Source: Augochlora pura
Taxonomy: Eukaryota > Arthropoda > Insecta > Hymenoptera > Halictidae
Assembly: GCF_028453695.1 (NCBI RefSeq)
Contig: NC_135779.1
Location: forward strand, 12,846,831 to 12,910,830
Length of the DNA: 64,000 nucleotides
Direction of reading: 5' to 3'
The stretch's first letter is position 1, and every line of letters starts with the position of its first letter. The position numbers and the translations under genes were made by a program. Below, in pieces: positions 1 through 12,145 of this stretch. The notes beneath the pieces were generated by a model. That model was not told the DNA's origin and did no database searches. It saw only the letters and a program-made list of their open reading frames with translations.

Positions 1-5
1 CTCAC

Positions 6-151
6 CAGAGTGTCCGCATTGTCGTGATGAAGATGTTCTGTCCACTCTGGCCTAAACCATCTAAATATCGATTTGTCGCGTTATCATGAACCAAACCGTG
101 ACATTGATCGGCCCATCTCTGCGCTGCTTTGCCCAATCCATTGTGCCATTT
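6..151 (-). CDS. CAP-domain exon (second CAP exon seen; antigen 5/CRISP-like)
   Basis: Internal exon of 146 nt, predicted residues 74-122 of the precursor. The acceptor is a TTTCAG ending at 152 and the donor is GTGAG at 5..1. It encodes W-H-N-G-L then the family hallmark AAQRWADQC, a Cys (about residue 90), a His (about 95) in the place of the CAP tetrad histidine, and GQSGQNI. In many CAP proteins the last motif reads GEN and its Glu is in the cavity tetrad; here it is Gln, as is common in insect antigen-5-like proteins. The exon starts in phase 0, matching the upstream exon, and leaves two bases (TG) of a split codon, probably Trp. The same stretch has no comparable reading on the other strand. 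Confidence 0.9.
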
Positions 152-1259
152 CTGAAACCACAATTATGTTCTAATTAGTTCACTTACCGTAATCACATGT
201 TGTGACAACTGTGAACACGATTATTCACAAATAGGATATTTATATCCACGATTGCATTTATCGAATATCGAAAACTGGGAATGTTCCCAGAAAGATGAAA
301 GAATTTCTCTTAATATTGCCAAAAGAGTATTAAATGTTAAAGAAAACTGGTACTATTATGTATTGTCTATAACATTGTAGACATTTCGTGTGCAGATGAA
401 TGTGCGACAATCGATGTATAACATATAATATAATCGATGCATTATAATATAATACAATCGATTTATTGTCAAAATGTTAATGTATTTATATGCTTTATAT
501 CGTATATAATATTATATTTATTTATTTGATATTGTATATATTTGTAAATACAATTTGTGTCGGAATATAACCGGTCAGAATTTTATTGAGGTTTAAACGT
601 AACCTAGGTGTAAATGTTATTAATTTCTGCCAAATCGAAACGATAATCGAAGCTTTTCTATTACAGAAATTTAAACGTCAAAGTATAACATGGACGTGCA
701 ATAAACACACATGTATTTCTTCTTTTGAACAAAATATGGATATGTGGGAAACAAAAACGAAAATCATAGACTTGTCTTTAAAATTTTCGTAAAAATCTCA
801 AAGTATAATTATCGAGTAATTAATATTTTCTTCCAAGAGATCAATCGATAATATCGGTGATTTTTAAAATATTAGGAAATTAGGCATTCTAAGATAGTAG
901 AAATCAAATCGTTTTTGACGATACGACAGCGGAAGCATTAAATCAAATAAATCTTTCTATGACGACTTTTTGTTCCTCTTCGTTTAAAACCGTATAGCGC
1001 AGCTCTGTTGATAGAATATGCGTTTCTTGTCAGATTTATCCTTTTTTCATTTACTATTGTATACCACTCGTATCTTTTTTATACGGACAGATTCAATTTA
1101 GAAGTTTCCAGCTAGGAAATTTCTAGTGCGTGAAACAAAATGGCGGATATGTATTCTCCGCACAAATTGACGACTAGACTTTTTATTATTGACAACACCG
1201 TTCGAAAAATTCTAGTGTATGTTAAATAATTCAACAGAAATCCTGTCGACCATTCACGA

Positions 1260-1619
1260 TTAACACTTTAACGATCGCACGTCTACGCGATCAAACGTCG
1301 CCAGGGGCCGGCAGTATTTTTGAAGAATTAATTTTAAAGAACTTTATTAAATTCACGAAAAAGTTAACATAAAACAAAAAACAACAAAATTTAATCAAAA
1401 ATTAAAAATAGGCGATAATTACCTATAATCAAAGACGTGACAATGAAATATGAAGCCAATAGCAATATCCACACTTGTTTACATTCATAAATTATCATAC
1501 AAAGAGTGTGGTACTGGTGAACAACCTTCGGCGTCAGCATCACACTGTTGTGTGAGCGGTCGGTAACGGTTGTTCCGGCTATCACACACATGCTGTGTGA
1601 GCGGTTGTTAAAGTGTTAA
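1260..1619. mobile_element. TTAA-bounded MITE with CACTTTAAC ends
   Basis: Bounded by TTAA at 1260..1263 and 1616..1619. The ends are inverted: TTAACACTTTAAC on the left, GTTAAAGTGTTAA on the right, with partial pairing further in. Short imperfect palindromes lie near the right end (CACACTGTTGTGTG at 1541..1554 and a similar one near 1583), each followed by a repeated TGTGTGAGCGGT. No coding capacity. TTAA target duplication is typical of piggyBac-type elements. Confidence 0.7.
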
Positions 1620-4117
1620 TACAATATACATGCAATTAGATGGCACTGCATATTATTGAGTATTAGTTGGTAAGATGAACATTTGAATGCATAAAATAAT
1701 ACCCTGTATAATTTTAAAAATAAATTGTTAGTATATATCGCTTCGATTTTAATAAATTTACTATTAGATCTATTAGTATAAATTATTGTGCTACAGCTTG
1801 AAGCGTTGTGACATAAATGATCTGGAACTATTTATCTTAATTGGCCCCAATGTTAAGTTAAAAATAAATATTCAATTTCTTTTTATTATGAAATCTTTGT
1901 TCACGTCTGATATGTGAATAATGTTTATACATGTATAATTTATTTCATCAAATACGACGTGAAAAGTCGTGTATGTTGCACCTTACAAGACCATAAAATA
2001 TTAAATATGGCTGTATAAAATTGATTTAATTCGCGTTGCATTCTTTAAAGGTCATTCACAATTAATGAAGCAACCGCTTCGGAAACTTGCAGGGATGCAT
2101 CAATCCCTAAAAATAAAATTAACAACTGAGACACGAATTTTTATGCAAAATAAAAATTGTCTGCATCAATTTTAGCCTATAGAAGATGCATAGACGTTTG
2201 TTTCGCTTGTTAATAATTATAATGAGTTGAGGAAAAATCTTTTGAGTTCTTCTGATATTTTGATCCTCCTTTATTTGATCCACTCATTTTTCTCATAAAT
2301 GGAGAAAATCCGCAGTCCATTAACAAGAAAAATCGTCTTTTCTGAAGCATTGAAATATGACTAAAAGAAACAACATTTGAATGCATTCTTATCTCTCCAT
2401 AGTTAATCAATGAAACGTAACTTCACGGTCTATCAATAATCGATTGCAGACACAGAATCCTCGCAAGCTTTCGACAACCTCGGCGAACGTAATCACATCA
2501 GTCGATTAACAACGGGCAAAAAATTGTTTAAAGCGCGTTCAATAAGAGAAGACTGAATTCATCGAAGCGGGAAACGGACCCTTAACTGGATGCAATTAGT
2601 CTAATTGTCCCGAGGTCGTTTAACTGAAATAATTACATGGTATTGCGAGCAGAACGCGTTAACGGAAACACCGGTGCGATTAATAATCCGCGGAGAAATC
2701 TAATTCCGCTGCGAAATAGTCCACTTAGTCGGTATTAAGCAGAAATTTCGGACAGAAGTTCCATTAAAGTCGACTTCGTCCGTCGTCACGAATATTACTC
2801 GCAATTTCACTTTCATCGTTATGATCGTCTATAAGAGGGGCGAAAGGTAAAAGGGAAGGAAGCAAAGGGAGGGCGAGCAGAGGTACAAACGAAGTAGAAA
2901 CGACTGAAAAAAGAAAAACAGTCGGTAAAAGGTTGAGACGTGAAAAGGGAGCCGGAAAAATCAGCAGGAAAGTTCGGAATTTAAACTCTTAGCCGAGGAA
3001 ACTTTTTCTCTTTAAAATATACATAAATATCATCGCTTAATTGCGAACGAAATCTGCGGATATCTTGGAATAGACGAAATGAAAATTACATTTCGCGAAA
3101 CTTCAACGATTTCGTATAATATCAAGCTATTTTCGTGATCTTTCCGGAGTAAAAGGTACAACAGAATGTAAATTCTTTTACATCGTTTTCATTAACCTTT
3201 GGCCACAACGTGGACATGATTTGGTATTTAAATATCAGTAAGGAAGCGAATTGTACGAGAATTTCCTACCACTTATATTTCTTTAATAATACGTTAAAAT
3301 AAATTACGTTTTCTAAAAGGAATTATGAATGACTGAAAAGATCACAAACAAAGGGTACTCGGCTAAAGAGATCTGATTTTTTGAGATATGATGGAAACGG
3401 TGAAGAATTATCATGTTTCATGCATTATGGACTCGCTATCGAGTTACAATCTCTCAGAAAAATGATGCAACAGCGAGGCACCGGTATTTCAAATTTCTCA
3501 TTGGCTTTTTCTCAGCATGCCCGAGGATATTTATCCTCGAAGACGGAGGTGAAGGCGACGGTTTGACGTGAACGTTATTTACACAATGTCGCACAGCAGA
3601 AAATACAAATTTAACCAGCTTCGATAGCGGTGGCTGGCAAGTTGCATTTTAAACGGTCTCATAAAAATGTATTCACGTATCGCGGAGTGCACACAGAATC
3701 CATCCATTAAATTCATTCCCCGCGGAGACCTACTACCGCGTCGAAATTTCGTAACCCCCACCCCACCCCGAAAAGCAGAGGGTGAAATTATACCGGCGCC
3801 AAATATTCAGGCGAATACCTTCGAAAGGTGCAACATTCGCGTCGACAAAAATTTCAACGAGACCTGGAAATATTTTGGAAAGTGGTGTTACCGACATGTG
3901 CTATATTCCCGTGGAAGTGCAATGTACATTTCGACAAACTTGTTCGGACGGATTCTGAGATACATTAATGTATTCCCTTTTTTAGAGACAGAAAACACTA
4001 GAAATTCGTACATTGGTCATGTTTTCTCCCTATGTTAGGTAGATGGATAATGTAACATTTTATTGTTCACAAAAATTATGAAATTAATATTCTATTATCA
4101 ATAATGAGATTATAAAT

Positions 4118-4330
4118 AAATGATGAACCTATTATTAACAACATCATTATTAATAAATGATGAACGTATTATTAACAACATCATTATTAATAAATGATGA
4201 ACGTATTATTAACAACATCATTATTAATAAATATTAAATATATTATTAATAATGTTGGTAATAATAAACAATAAATATATGATTAATAATGCCATTATTG
4301 ATGAACGATAAATGTATTATTAATAATGAG
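4118..4330. repeat. Tandem repeat, 37-bp unit
   Basis: Three near-identical 37-bp units start at 4118, 4155 and 4192, each beginning AAATGATGAAC and containing ATTATTAACAACATCATTA. A degenerate continuation runs to about 4330. Confidence 0.85.
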
Positions 4331-5786
4331 GAAATGTATTTCGTTGCCATAATTATGTTTACTCGAGCTTTTAACTAGTACGATCATTTTTACAGAAGTT
4401 TAATGGGGTCATGATAAACGGCAAATCAAAAATGACGTGCTAATCTACTTCTAAAAAACGATGCATGTATTTTATTCATAGCTTGTGCATTAAAAATAAT
4501 AAAAACATGAAAAACTGATGGTTTATGACGAATGAAAATATAATGTTGCGTTCGTTCAGGATCAGTTAAGTGATGATATTATAATTTATTGCAATATTAG
4601 TTTACATTAACGATAGTATTAATTATGATTTATCAACACCGCAACAATACTATTAATTATTAAACACGATGTAATATGTTATTATTGATTGTGCAATGCT
4701 AAAAGTAAAAAAGTTAATGTTTCCATTATTTTCACAAAAATTTTGTTTAACTATAAACAATTATTCTAGCTCATTATGCTTATTCTCTTATATGGGCGAA
4801 AGAATTTTCTCATTAAATGGAAATATAAAATATGTTTCTATGCATGATAATACAGTACAAAAGCTATACATTTTCTTGCGCAAATAGGAGAATGTTCTCA
4901 TGCAACAAAAATCTGTACATATTTCAATGTATTCATCATACAGAACCAAAGTTATGTCCAAAAAATGGAGACCGAGAATCCCTCGAGGGTTGACTACATG
5001 TTTTTAGCGTGAGTTTCCGCCGAAAAAGGAGATTCTTCGTTTTGTAGCGCAACGTACTGTACTATCTCGCAAAGTTTCATCAAAATTGGTCTCGGGTGGG
5101 GAATATTTCCATTTGTGTCTGTGTGTATATGTAATACTGAAAGGCCTGCGTAGTGTAAAAGGATCAACCGCAGATTTAGTCGAAAATTATGACAAACGTA
5201 CAATAATGTTTTTATTTACGTTCAATGCATAAAAATGAGTCTTTCATCTGTTTCTACCGTGTTTTATGTTGAATGATTTTCAAACATATTTTCTAGTCAA
5301 TTAAGTGATTTTTCGACTTCTTTGATCAGTTTACTGGCTAAGTACATATGTTGAGTCATGAATAGACTATAGATTTTATGCATTTACCATAAAAATTTAA
5401 GAATACTGTACATTATTAATATAACAGGTATATACATTATTTTCAGTTCATTAAAATTACTAAAACGTGTGATACAATTTTATTCAACATTAGATTTATA
5501 CAATTATTGCAGATAGTCTTATCTTGCATAAAGGAGTGCAGTCGAATACACAAATTTTGATATAACAATCTACTAATACTGTCATGTACGAAGGGTTTCT
5601 CCGAATATAGCTACCTGGAGCCGTCCAAAGGATTAGAATCACGTGTCATCTTTCTCTATGAAAATTTGAGTATGTAAAAGACTCAAGCACATGTTACATA
5701 CGGAGATTACTCCCGTCGTTTTTTTTACTCCTTCTTGAAGGTTTACGCTTGTTAACGGCGGCCGGGAGCACGATGAACGCGATTCA

Positions 5787-5988
5787 AACACAGAAATGTT
5801 TAGTCTTCCGACGGACGCCAGCCTAAGGGCTGGGGACCACCTGTGTCACTGTATCATCCGCGGTGTAGGCCCCCACGAGTTAAATACAAAAATGTTTAGT
5901 CTTCTGACGAGCGCCAGATTAGGGTTGGGACTACCTGTGTTACGGTATCATCCGCGGGATGATCTGGTCACGTAGGCCCAGCCCCCAC
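5787..5988. repeat. Tandem duplication of about 90-105 bp in a promoter-like unit
   Basis: Copy one (about 5787..5876) and copy two (about 5884..5988) share AATGTTTAGTCTTC, CCTGTGT, GTATCATCCGCGG and TAGGCCC. Copy two carries an extra GATGATCTGGTCAC. Directly downstream is a TATA box (TATAAAAG, 6014..6021) followed by a pyrimidine stretch. Tandem U3 duplications just upstream of a TATA box are typical of LTR retroelement promoters; boundaries could not be set. Confidence 0.5.
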
Positions 5989-6161
5989 TACCAAATTTTC
6001 CAGTTCAGCCGAATATAAAAGGGACAAGATTTTTCTCTTCTTCGGGTTAGTTTCAAGTCAAATCGCGACGACGAGACGTAGCGAGATCGAGCCGAGTTCT
6101 CCTTCGAGCAAATAGTAACCGCGTACGTGTACGAGGTAGTTAGCCCCCGCCGACTTGGTGC

Positions 6162-6476
6162 TTAACACGTTGACGCCGGCGCCAATATTCACGATTTTCT
6201 CTGTGAGTTGGCGCCCGAAATTTACAAAAATTAAATAATTATGTTAAGTTTATAATATTGAATTTCTATGTTTTTACTACTGTTTATATCTGTTTATACT
6301 ATGTTTATATCTGTTTATACTATGTTTATATCTGTTTATAATGTTCAGATAAAATAACAAAAACCTATTTTTTAGTATCTATTTTGTCAAATGCAAGCAG
6401 AATAAACAAATGTACGCAGCCCACGGATCTGACACGTATGACCCACCGGTAGATCAAGCCGTCATCAACGTGTTAA
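6162..6476. mobile_element. TTAA-bounded MITE, CACGTTGACG family, copy 1
   Basis: A 315-bp element between TTAA at 6162..6165 and 6473..6476. Left end TTAACACGTTGACGCCGG; right end is its near inverted copy (17 of 19 bases). Copy 2 is at 33433..33712 and shares nearly the whole sequence. Copy 1 has an extra internal tandem array of a 21-bp unit (TATGTTTATATCTGTTTATAC, about 3 times, about 6280..6341) that copy 2 lacks. It appears inserted in the LTR-like unit, whose sequence resumes after 6476. Confidence 0.85.
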
Positions 6477-6599
6477 ACCAGGGAGCGTGTCTTAGGACTA
6501 TCGCGAATTCTACACTACACTTACACCACTTGCAATAGACTGAACTTGTTATATTATATTAACTTTACTTGCAATTCAGTGTACAAGTTATTCAATCCA

Positions 6600-6690
6600 A
6601 TTCCTAGTTCGAGTCAGTTATTTTTAGCGATCCCACAAAGATACACCTTTGCCGCTCGAGGTGTATCGATTAATATTTCTTTGGAAGTTA
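6600..6690 (+). repeat. Dispersed repeat with conserved stem-loop, copy 1
   Basis: A segment of about 85-90 bp similar to 8655..8745. At its centre is a stem-loop at 6640..6667 with perfect 9-bp arms GATACACCT and AGGTGTATC. The copies also share a CCGCC-A-CT-GGTGC box further upstream (about 6150 and 8212), so both may be remnants of one LTR-type element. Confidence 0.5.
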
Positions 6691-7101
6691 CGAGGCCAAT
6701 TAAAATCAATCTAAATATCCACAAAACTCATTTACCTTCGGCCACGTGTGCAAACTGGCCCTCGGCTCGTAACACACAACTAGAAATCGGATCAGTTTCC
6801 AGTCAACAACTGACAACGGAACGCTGGCAAGAACGAGTCTTATTCTCTTTCGAACAAAGACACTTCACCGACCGGTCATTCAATCGTAAACATTTGAATG
6901 TTTAAAGTGCCCGAGTTATATTGTGTTATATATTGCTTATGAAAACTTTAAATCAAACTTTGTGAAAATGGTTTTCAGAGATCATTCAGTCTCTGTTATT
7001 ATTTGGCAACTAAAGCTACTAACATTTTCATGTTTCACATTTCGCGGTAGCATTGTTGTGTCGTATCGTTCGCCTCGTTGGTGACTTAGATTTACGACCG
7101 G

Positions 7102-7350
7102 TTAACCTTTTAGATACGGCAGGATTTTGCGCAAATAAAGTTTTTCGTAACTAAATTACGATTTTCTCTTAATATATATTTTTTTCCGGATATCTATATA
7201 TAGTACTAATAACATATATTCTTTTCTTAATATATTGTATATACACACTTTCACTTTAATTGTTTGCTTTAATAAATAATAAAACAATTGAGTAAAGCAC
7301 GAGCCATTCGCGAAAGCCACTATAGTGGCGCGTAGTATCTAAAAGGTTAA
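7102..7350. mobile_element. TTAA-bounded MITE, CCTTTTAGATAC family, copy 1
   Basis: A 249-bp element with TTAA at both ends and a perfect 16-bp terminal inverted repeat TTAACCTTTTAGATAC. A perfect 14-bp palindrome GCCACTATAGTGGC lies at 7316..7329 next to the right end. A diverged relative occupies about 57235..57429. Confidence 0.85.
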
Positions 7351-7518
7351 CGAAGAAAGGTTGTAAGGCTAACTCCGGAGAATCCGTTTATTTACACTTT
7401 GTACAGAAGTAATCTTAGCTGCAAAGGACTTGGCTGCAGTTGTAGCTAATCTCGATATAATGACGTCGCGATTTATAATCGATAATTGATTTTTTGAACT
7501 TGCTACCTCGGTGCAAGA

Positions 7519-7622
7519 ACGATTCTAAACTTGCTGCACTTGTTGCAAAAACGAATCTTAGCTTACCGCATTTGATGCAAAAACGATTCTTAGCTTACTG
7601 CACTTGATGCAAAAACGATTCT
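7519..7622. repeat. Tandem repeat, 32-bp unit
   Basis: Three 32-bp units start at 7519, 7551 and 7583, with a fourth partial at 7615. Shared core: ACGATTCTTAGCTTACTGCA followed by TTGATGCAAAA. Confidence 0.85.
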
Positions 7623-7788
7623 GATATTTTGTTGCCGTACTAGCTTTTACAAAGCTCGGTCGCAGGAGGAACTTGGTGGAAGTGGAAAAATGTCTAAAGT
7701 AGGGGGAATGAACCGTAAAAATAGCCGTTCGCGAAACGGTCGCAAGCCTGCCTTGGGCCTTCAGGCCTCTGTCCGCGGAGCCCTTTGG

Positions 7789-7945
7789 AAATCCCCGAGG
7801 TTTATGATGCCAGCGTTCGCTATTGAGACCGAGAGCAAGAGATTGTAAATCGATTACCACGCGTCGCGCGAAATATTAAAATTACTTGATGGTTCGGTTC
7901 CTCAAAAATAGCCTTTTACCATTGCTAGCATCATAAACTGTAAAT
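7789..7945 (+). repeat. Dispersed repeat fragment, related to 42890-43055
   Basis: Shares TTTATGA, GCTATTGAG-CCG and, about 110-130 bp later, CCTCAAAAATAGCC with 42890-43055. Probably remnants of one retroelement; no coding sequence seen. Confidence 0.35.
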
Positions 7946-8199
7946 TGGTCTTCCTTGTTTGAAGATCGTCCTTGGGACCCCATGCCCAGGACGGAACAAG
8001 CATTAAACAATATTTGTTTCATCTATTTTAACTATTTCATTCATCGCGGAAGGTATCTAAAATTTAAAAAAAAAATTTAATAATACGGAATCTTACTGCG
8101 GTACAATCTAACATTTTTACCTCGATAATTATTGGTAAAAAGCCGATTTATAGGCTACCGGTCGGTAAAGTGTTAATATCGAGTACGCAAATCGTAATA

Positions 8200-8745
8200 A
8201 GATAATTAGTACCCGCCAACTCGGTGCGACAACCGAAAGCATGATCTAGAATCGCGATTACATTTTTTTCAACATATATGTGGAAATGAGAACGGTAGCA
8301 AGCGACTGAGCGAGACAGAAGCGTATGCAGAGAGTGAGTAGATGTGTGCATGTGCGTGTGCTATTGAATATGTTGCGTTATGGAAAAGATGAAGATCGGA
8401 AGGGCGAGGCCCAAATGATCGAGACATAAGAAAGACAGTCCTAGTCGTATCGTCGAGCACGTCACACGACTTTTCTTAATCTGTATTCATTATTGTTATA
8501 TTTGTTCGTTATTAAATTCCGTTTTTCGTTAAAGCGCGTCACTTATTTCCGCTTCCTGGTAACCCATCCTACAAATATACAACTGTAATAGATTGATTTT
8601 ATAATACACTAGTTTTTACCATTTAGTTCTACGTGTGTTAAATTAATCATTTCAATTTCCTGATTCGAATTAGTAGTTGGTACGTCCCGCAATGATACAC
8701 CTTTGCCGTTCGAGGTGTATCTTAGCACATATTTGTCCACATGAC
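8200..8745 (+). repeat. LTR-like fragment with conserved stem-loop, copy 2
   Basis: Contains a stem-loop at 8694..8721 whose 9-bp arms are identical to those at 6640..6667, with a loop differing at one base. Upstream, 8212-8260 aligns loosely with 6145-6160 plus 6477-6510 once the MITE at 6162 is removed. The segment 8480-8575 (ending GGTAACCCATCC) looks like an LTR R-U5 end, but no flanking duplication was found. Confidence 0.35.
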
Positions 8746-11389
8746 GAAAATTCGCCATTTCACAAACAATCACCAATAGCTAAATATCGAAAATTCGTCA
8801 TTTCTATATTACAGAAAATGATCGATTTTTGTTCTTTTAATTCTAAATAAATTAAATTCTCATTTTTACCAAACGGTAATAATTCCGATAAAGAACTGAA
8901 TTAAAACTGATAGTTTGATTGTTATTGTTTAGTATTTTTTAGCGGGTAGAGAAAATTGTACACACATCTTCAGTTCATAAATACAATGCATCTGAAAACT
9001 GCTACTTTGATATGCAAATTAATTGATACATGTTTATCACAGATCCAAAGCTTTACTCTTCTGCTCAAATTTAGTAGAACGATAAAATATTTTCGTTTAC
9101 ATCTCTATAATAAAATATTAATTCGCAAACTTCATACAACATGTTTTTCAACCTGTATAATAATATACAAGGAATAACATATTTCGATTCCGAAAGACTA
9201 ACGTATTACCGTTTCGTAGCGGAGCAAAATTTTTTTGAACACAGAAATTGAAAAATCAAATTTTCGCTACCTTGCCCACCGAGCAATGGAACAAATTCAA
9301 ATTTAGTAAAAATATTTTGAACTAACGTTTCCATTCCTTGTCTTTCGTTTTATTAATCTCACAATTTCCGGTTCCGGTTTAATTTCCTATTTAGTTGAAA
9401 CCTGTTCCGTATTAATTACCACGCGAGTTCCTATGAATGCAGGTAAAAAAAAGTTCGTCGAACGTGCAGCATCAATATATTGGCGATCGCGGAACATTTT
9501 GGTTATCTACACGAGGGTTGAACTAGTTTTCAACTCGAATTTCATACTGTTCGGAAATTTTGCACGCGTAACCAGAGTCGAATAAATTTGCCACAATAGT
9601 TTCGCCGATAACGAGCACCTGCATATCCGTCAGTTTGAATCGTATCCATGGAATGCCCGGCTGCCACGGCCAGATTCCGCGGAACATTGTAGCGGGATAA
9701 CAAACTCTCGCGCATTTTTGCCGTTTAATTTCAATTAAAGCCAGATTTGTTGGGCACGCGGCAACAGGAAAAGTTCTTCGAGTTGTCGGATCCAATACGC
9801 GTTACCCTGCGGGACGGCGACCGAAGAATCAAATTAGGTTGTTTTTACCGTTGCTGTAACCGGATCTATATTTATGCTTTTCCGGCTTCTCGTCTGCTAT
9901 TGCGTCGAGACTCCGGAGTTGCGTGCAGCGACTAGCCCATTGATCGCTGCAGAACTGGTTTACTTGTTTGAAGTAGAGTTTGAAAATACAGAAATTAAGG
10001 AACGCGTTGCAGAAAAATATTAGAATGAAAGTCGACGGAGGAAAACGAGTCGTGCCACAGTTTCTAAATGAAATTGCTACTCGCGATTATATTATCTTGC
10101 TTTTTATTGCTCGTAATTAATGAATTCACGGTGATATTTATTTGGGAAAGAGAAACGAATAGCATTCGTTAGCAATAATTATCGAGAGTTTGCAATTTAT
10201 AATTACGAAGTTCGTGATCAATTGTTCAATAGTAACGAGGATCATTTTAATCATTTTTATTAACAGATCTAGCTACATAAATTGACAATTTCGTTTGAAA
10301 TTATCATGCAGAAAAAGATTTGTAATATTCATTTTAATTCGACATAACAATTGAAAATTCTATTAGCAGATACTCTGATATTTTAATATGAATAAGTCTA
10401 TAAATATGTTTTGCCTGAAATCAATTTTGCCTGAAAAATCAATTCATGCATTTTTTAAATATTTTAATATCTGTATTAGGTAATTAATGTTGAAACAGTA
10501 AACACATTTATTAATTTGATTGGGCAGGGTTTAATGAATAATGAATTTTCCTGTAATTACAATACACGACGCTACATAATTCGACAGTGTAAATATTGTC
10601 TTTGTTAATTGCATGACACAGGAATTGCGTAGTTTTTAATATTTCTTAATTGAAAACATTGCAATCTTTAAATTTATCAAATAGTTTTAGTGTTTATATT
10701 TGATTTATACATTCATGCCACAAATGCATAAAATCCGCGAACTATTTGCAAAAGTGGATTATATATATTTGTATCACAAATGAGTACATCAAGTGCAAAA
10801 ATATTTAGAAAATTCAAATATGCTGTTGCATTATTTTCAGCTGTCATTCGAAACAGTACAATAAATAAAAGAATTAAAAGTATTATCGTATTACCTTCAA
10901 TCTATCGAAATTATTTAACAAAAAAATAACATTGATTACTTTGAATAGATGCAACAAATTTGAATGTTATACAAGCATCTACAATTTACTAAAATGTATA
11001 AAAATGTCCAATCCCTCATAAACAATAAAACATGTTGGATTTAAGATGATATAAACAAAATTACATCCACCTATATTTAATTAGCAAACATTGACACCAT
11101 ATCTTCCAAACGCGATTACCAAAATCGATAATCCAGTTAATGCGACCACGCTGAAATAATTAAACTTATAACAATAAGAACAAAAAAGTACCGTAAAATC
11201 CCAAAACGGTGAAATAATAATTTAATTTCCTTTTGCAATGAACACAAATGAAGGCTCTAAACCGTATGTTTCGTCTCGGAACAACAATTCTAATATAAAA
11301 TATTCGACACAAAGGCTCTTCGAGTGCAGGAAATGTTAAAGCCATAAATCGGTCGAAGCCGCTCCTCCTCAGAAAATCCATCGGGCGAC

Positions 11390-12145
11390 CGACCGACCGA
11401 CCACCACACGGGCCTACAAGCGCCCTTCAAACAATTGATCGTGATTGGTTCCTTATCGGATCACTAAAATCGTATAAATATAAGGCATTTTTTAGAAATC
11501 AGCAGTACAGTTTAGAAACAGTCAGTCGAACAGTAGTCAGGAGTGAGAGTAACGCAGGAAGGAAACAAGGGTGATGGGCAGCGACTGAGTGACAATCAAG
11601 CAGCAACCAAGGGAAACAACTACGAAGAACAACGAGAACAAGGCATCGCTACCACCCATCGATCCGTCACATCCGAAACATTTCCCATTTCGAATATCAT
11701 TAACCCTTTTGAACGAGGCAACGCGCTGCGCATGATGCGCGTCGGCAGTCTTCGATGTTCGCACTTACGTCTTTAACCTTTTCGCGCCGAGCGCCGCATA
11801 TACGCGGCATCCACTCGACGGATATATCTGCCGTTCGGCTCTGCGAGTTTCCATGTGAATGACGGATATATCCGTCGTTCGGCTCTACGAGTTTCCACGT
11901 GGATGACGGATATATCCGCCGTTCGGTTCTACGAGTATCCATGTGGATGTCGGATATATCCGTCGTTCGGCTCTGCGAGTATCCACGTGGATGTCGGATA
12001 TATCCGTCGTTCGGAGCGAAAGGGTTAAACCTTCAATAAATTGTTAATTATCAAAACCTCGTTGAGTCCTCAATCATCTCAACAAACGCGCCTTCGAGTG
12101 ATCTGCGGCAATTGCGTACGCGGACTCGACGCAACAGCATAAAGA
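11390..12145 (+). mobile_element. Probable LTR remnant interrupted by TTAA elements
   Basis: A TATA motif (TATAAATATAAGG, about 11474) is followed by an initiator-rich leader with repeated CAGT (11500-11545). About 190 bp later come TTAA-bounded insertions (11700..12028), and after them AATAAA (about 12034) and a C/T/A-rich tail ending GACGCAACA. This order of TATA, leader and polyadenylation signal is that of an LTR. Termini and target duplication could not be fixed. The open frames here are not convincing as protein. Confidence 0.35.
11773..12028. mobile_element. TTAA-bounded element containing a 44-bp minisatellite
   Basis: TTAA at 11773..11776 and 12025..12028 with ends TTAACCTTTTCGCGCC and GAGCGAAAGGGTTAA. 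Inside, 44-bp units start at 11817, 11861, 11905, 11949 and 11993 (the last truncated by the right end). Each has a central palindrome of the form ACGGATATATCCGT and a CGTTCGG box. The left end up to CGGCATCCAC matches the inverted right end of the 33095..33436 element, so the two are one family with different interiors. A further TTAACCCTTTTGAACG end lies at 11700, next to GCGCATGATGCGC. Confidence 0.8.

Noticed and set aside
3667..4038. 123-codon open frame
   Set aside because: No recognisable motif; probably chance in a less AT-rich patch of the intron.
5565..5585. CTAATACTGTCATGTACG, which begins like the miR-8 family
   Set aside because: The match stops after about ten bases and I see no hairpin around it.
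11817..12010. Regular repeat array that could suggest a CRISPR
   Set aside because: Units are contiguous with no unique spacers, lie inside a TTAA element, and the DNA is eukaryotic.
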